In this document: positions 5,290 to 5,387 of the stretch, in pieces
How positions within the stretch are numbered: position 1 is the first letter of the stretch
Layout of the letters: each line of letters opens with the position of its first letter
Origin: Clostridia bacterium
GTDB taxonomy: Bacteria > Bacillota_A > Clostridia > Oscillospirales > CAG-272
Assembly: GCA_017408625.1 (NCBI GenBank)
Contig: JAFQUG010000004.1
Coordinates: 1 to 5,387 of the forward strand
Direction of reading: 5' to 3'
Length of the DNA: 5,387 nt
Made by a program: the position numbers and the translations under genes
Notes under the pieces: model-generated
Told to the model about the DNA's origin: nothing
Database searches by the model: none
The model's input: only the letters and a program-made list of their open reading frames with translations

Positions 5290-5387
5290 TACTGGCCTCT
5301 GATAATTTCCTTGATTTTGGTGTTCAGATCAGCTGCAGCCTCAGCGGAGCGCGAAATGACGATGATGGTATCATCCCCTGCCACGCA
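5289..5387 (-). CDS. argR: Arginine repressor ArgR, C-terminal 32 residues only (gene runs off the window)
   Basis: The last 32 codons read CVAGDDTIIVISRSAEAAADLNTKIKEIIRGQ in two adjoining parts: CVAGDDTIIVISRS, then AEAAADLNTKIKEIIRGQ. G-D-D-T/C followed by a hydrophobic strand, an R and a closing amphipathic helix is the end of the ArgR/AhrC oligomerisation domain, and the Asp pair of GDD binds the arginine co-repressor. Known family role: a hexameric repressor or activator of arginine synthesis and breakdown genes that binds ARG boxes. The DNA-binding winged-helix half lies beyond the window and cannot be judged. The TAA stop (5291-5289) overlaps the recN start by one base. The short length leaves some doubt, but the recN neighbour makes the call strong. 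Confidence 0.88.
   Translation of the reverse strand, partial: CVAGDDTIIVISRSAEAAADLNTKIKEIIRGQ

Overview
The window reads as bacterial chromosome, probably from a Bacillota (Clostridia-type) anaerobe. This is inferred from an argR gene running into recN, purine-rich ribosome binding sites, extended -10 promoters (TGnTATAAT) and the protein flavours. A more exact placement is not supported. Every gene I accept lies on the minus strand, so transcription runs from high to low coordinates.

Conserved core (about 1020-5387), in transcription order: the C-terminal end of an arginine repressor (argR, cut by the window edge), recN (DNA repair ATPase, its start overlapping the argR stop as TAATG), argS (arginyl-tRNA synthetase, behind its own extended -10 promoter and a short leader with a doubled motif), and yebC (TACO1/YebC-family translation factor). 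A strong intrinsic terminator at 981-1008 follows yebC. These genes are intact and of moderate GC (hand counts of 60-base samples give about 48-57%).

Accessory end (1-1000): base composition falls to about 35-40% GC. Immediately after the yebC terminator, partly inside its T-rich tail, is a good promoter for a 163-residue 2H phosphoesterase (LigT/2'-5' RNA ligase-like) gene with both H-x-T motifs. Beyond it lie a 54-codon open frame of uncertain status, a GC-rich (about 73%) block with small direct and inverted repeats, and the remains of a DUF559 (Vsr-like endonuclease fold) gene that has lost its start and N-terminal part and leaves the window at base 1. This looks like a decayed or repeat-invaded accessory segment beside a housekeeping block.

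I found no clear new multi-gene system. The points most worth checking are the repeat-interrupted DUF559 remnant, the 2H phosphoesterase with its embedded promoter, and the doubled dyad motif in the argS leader downstream of an argR gene.
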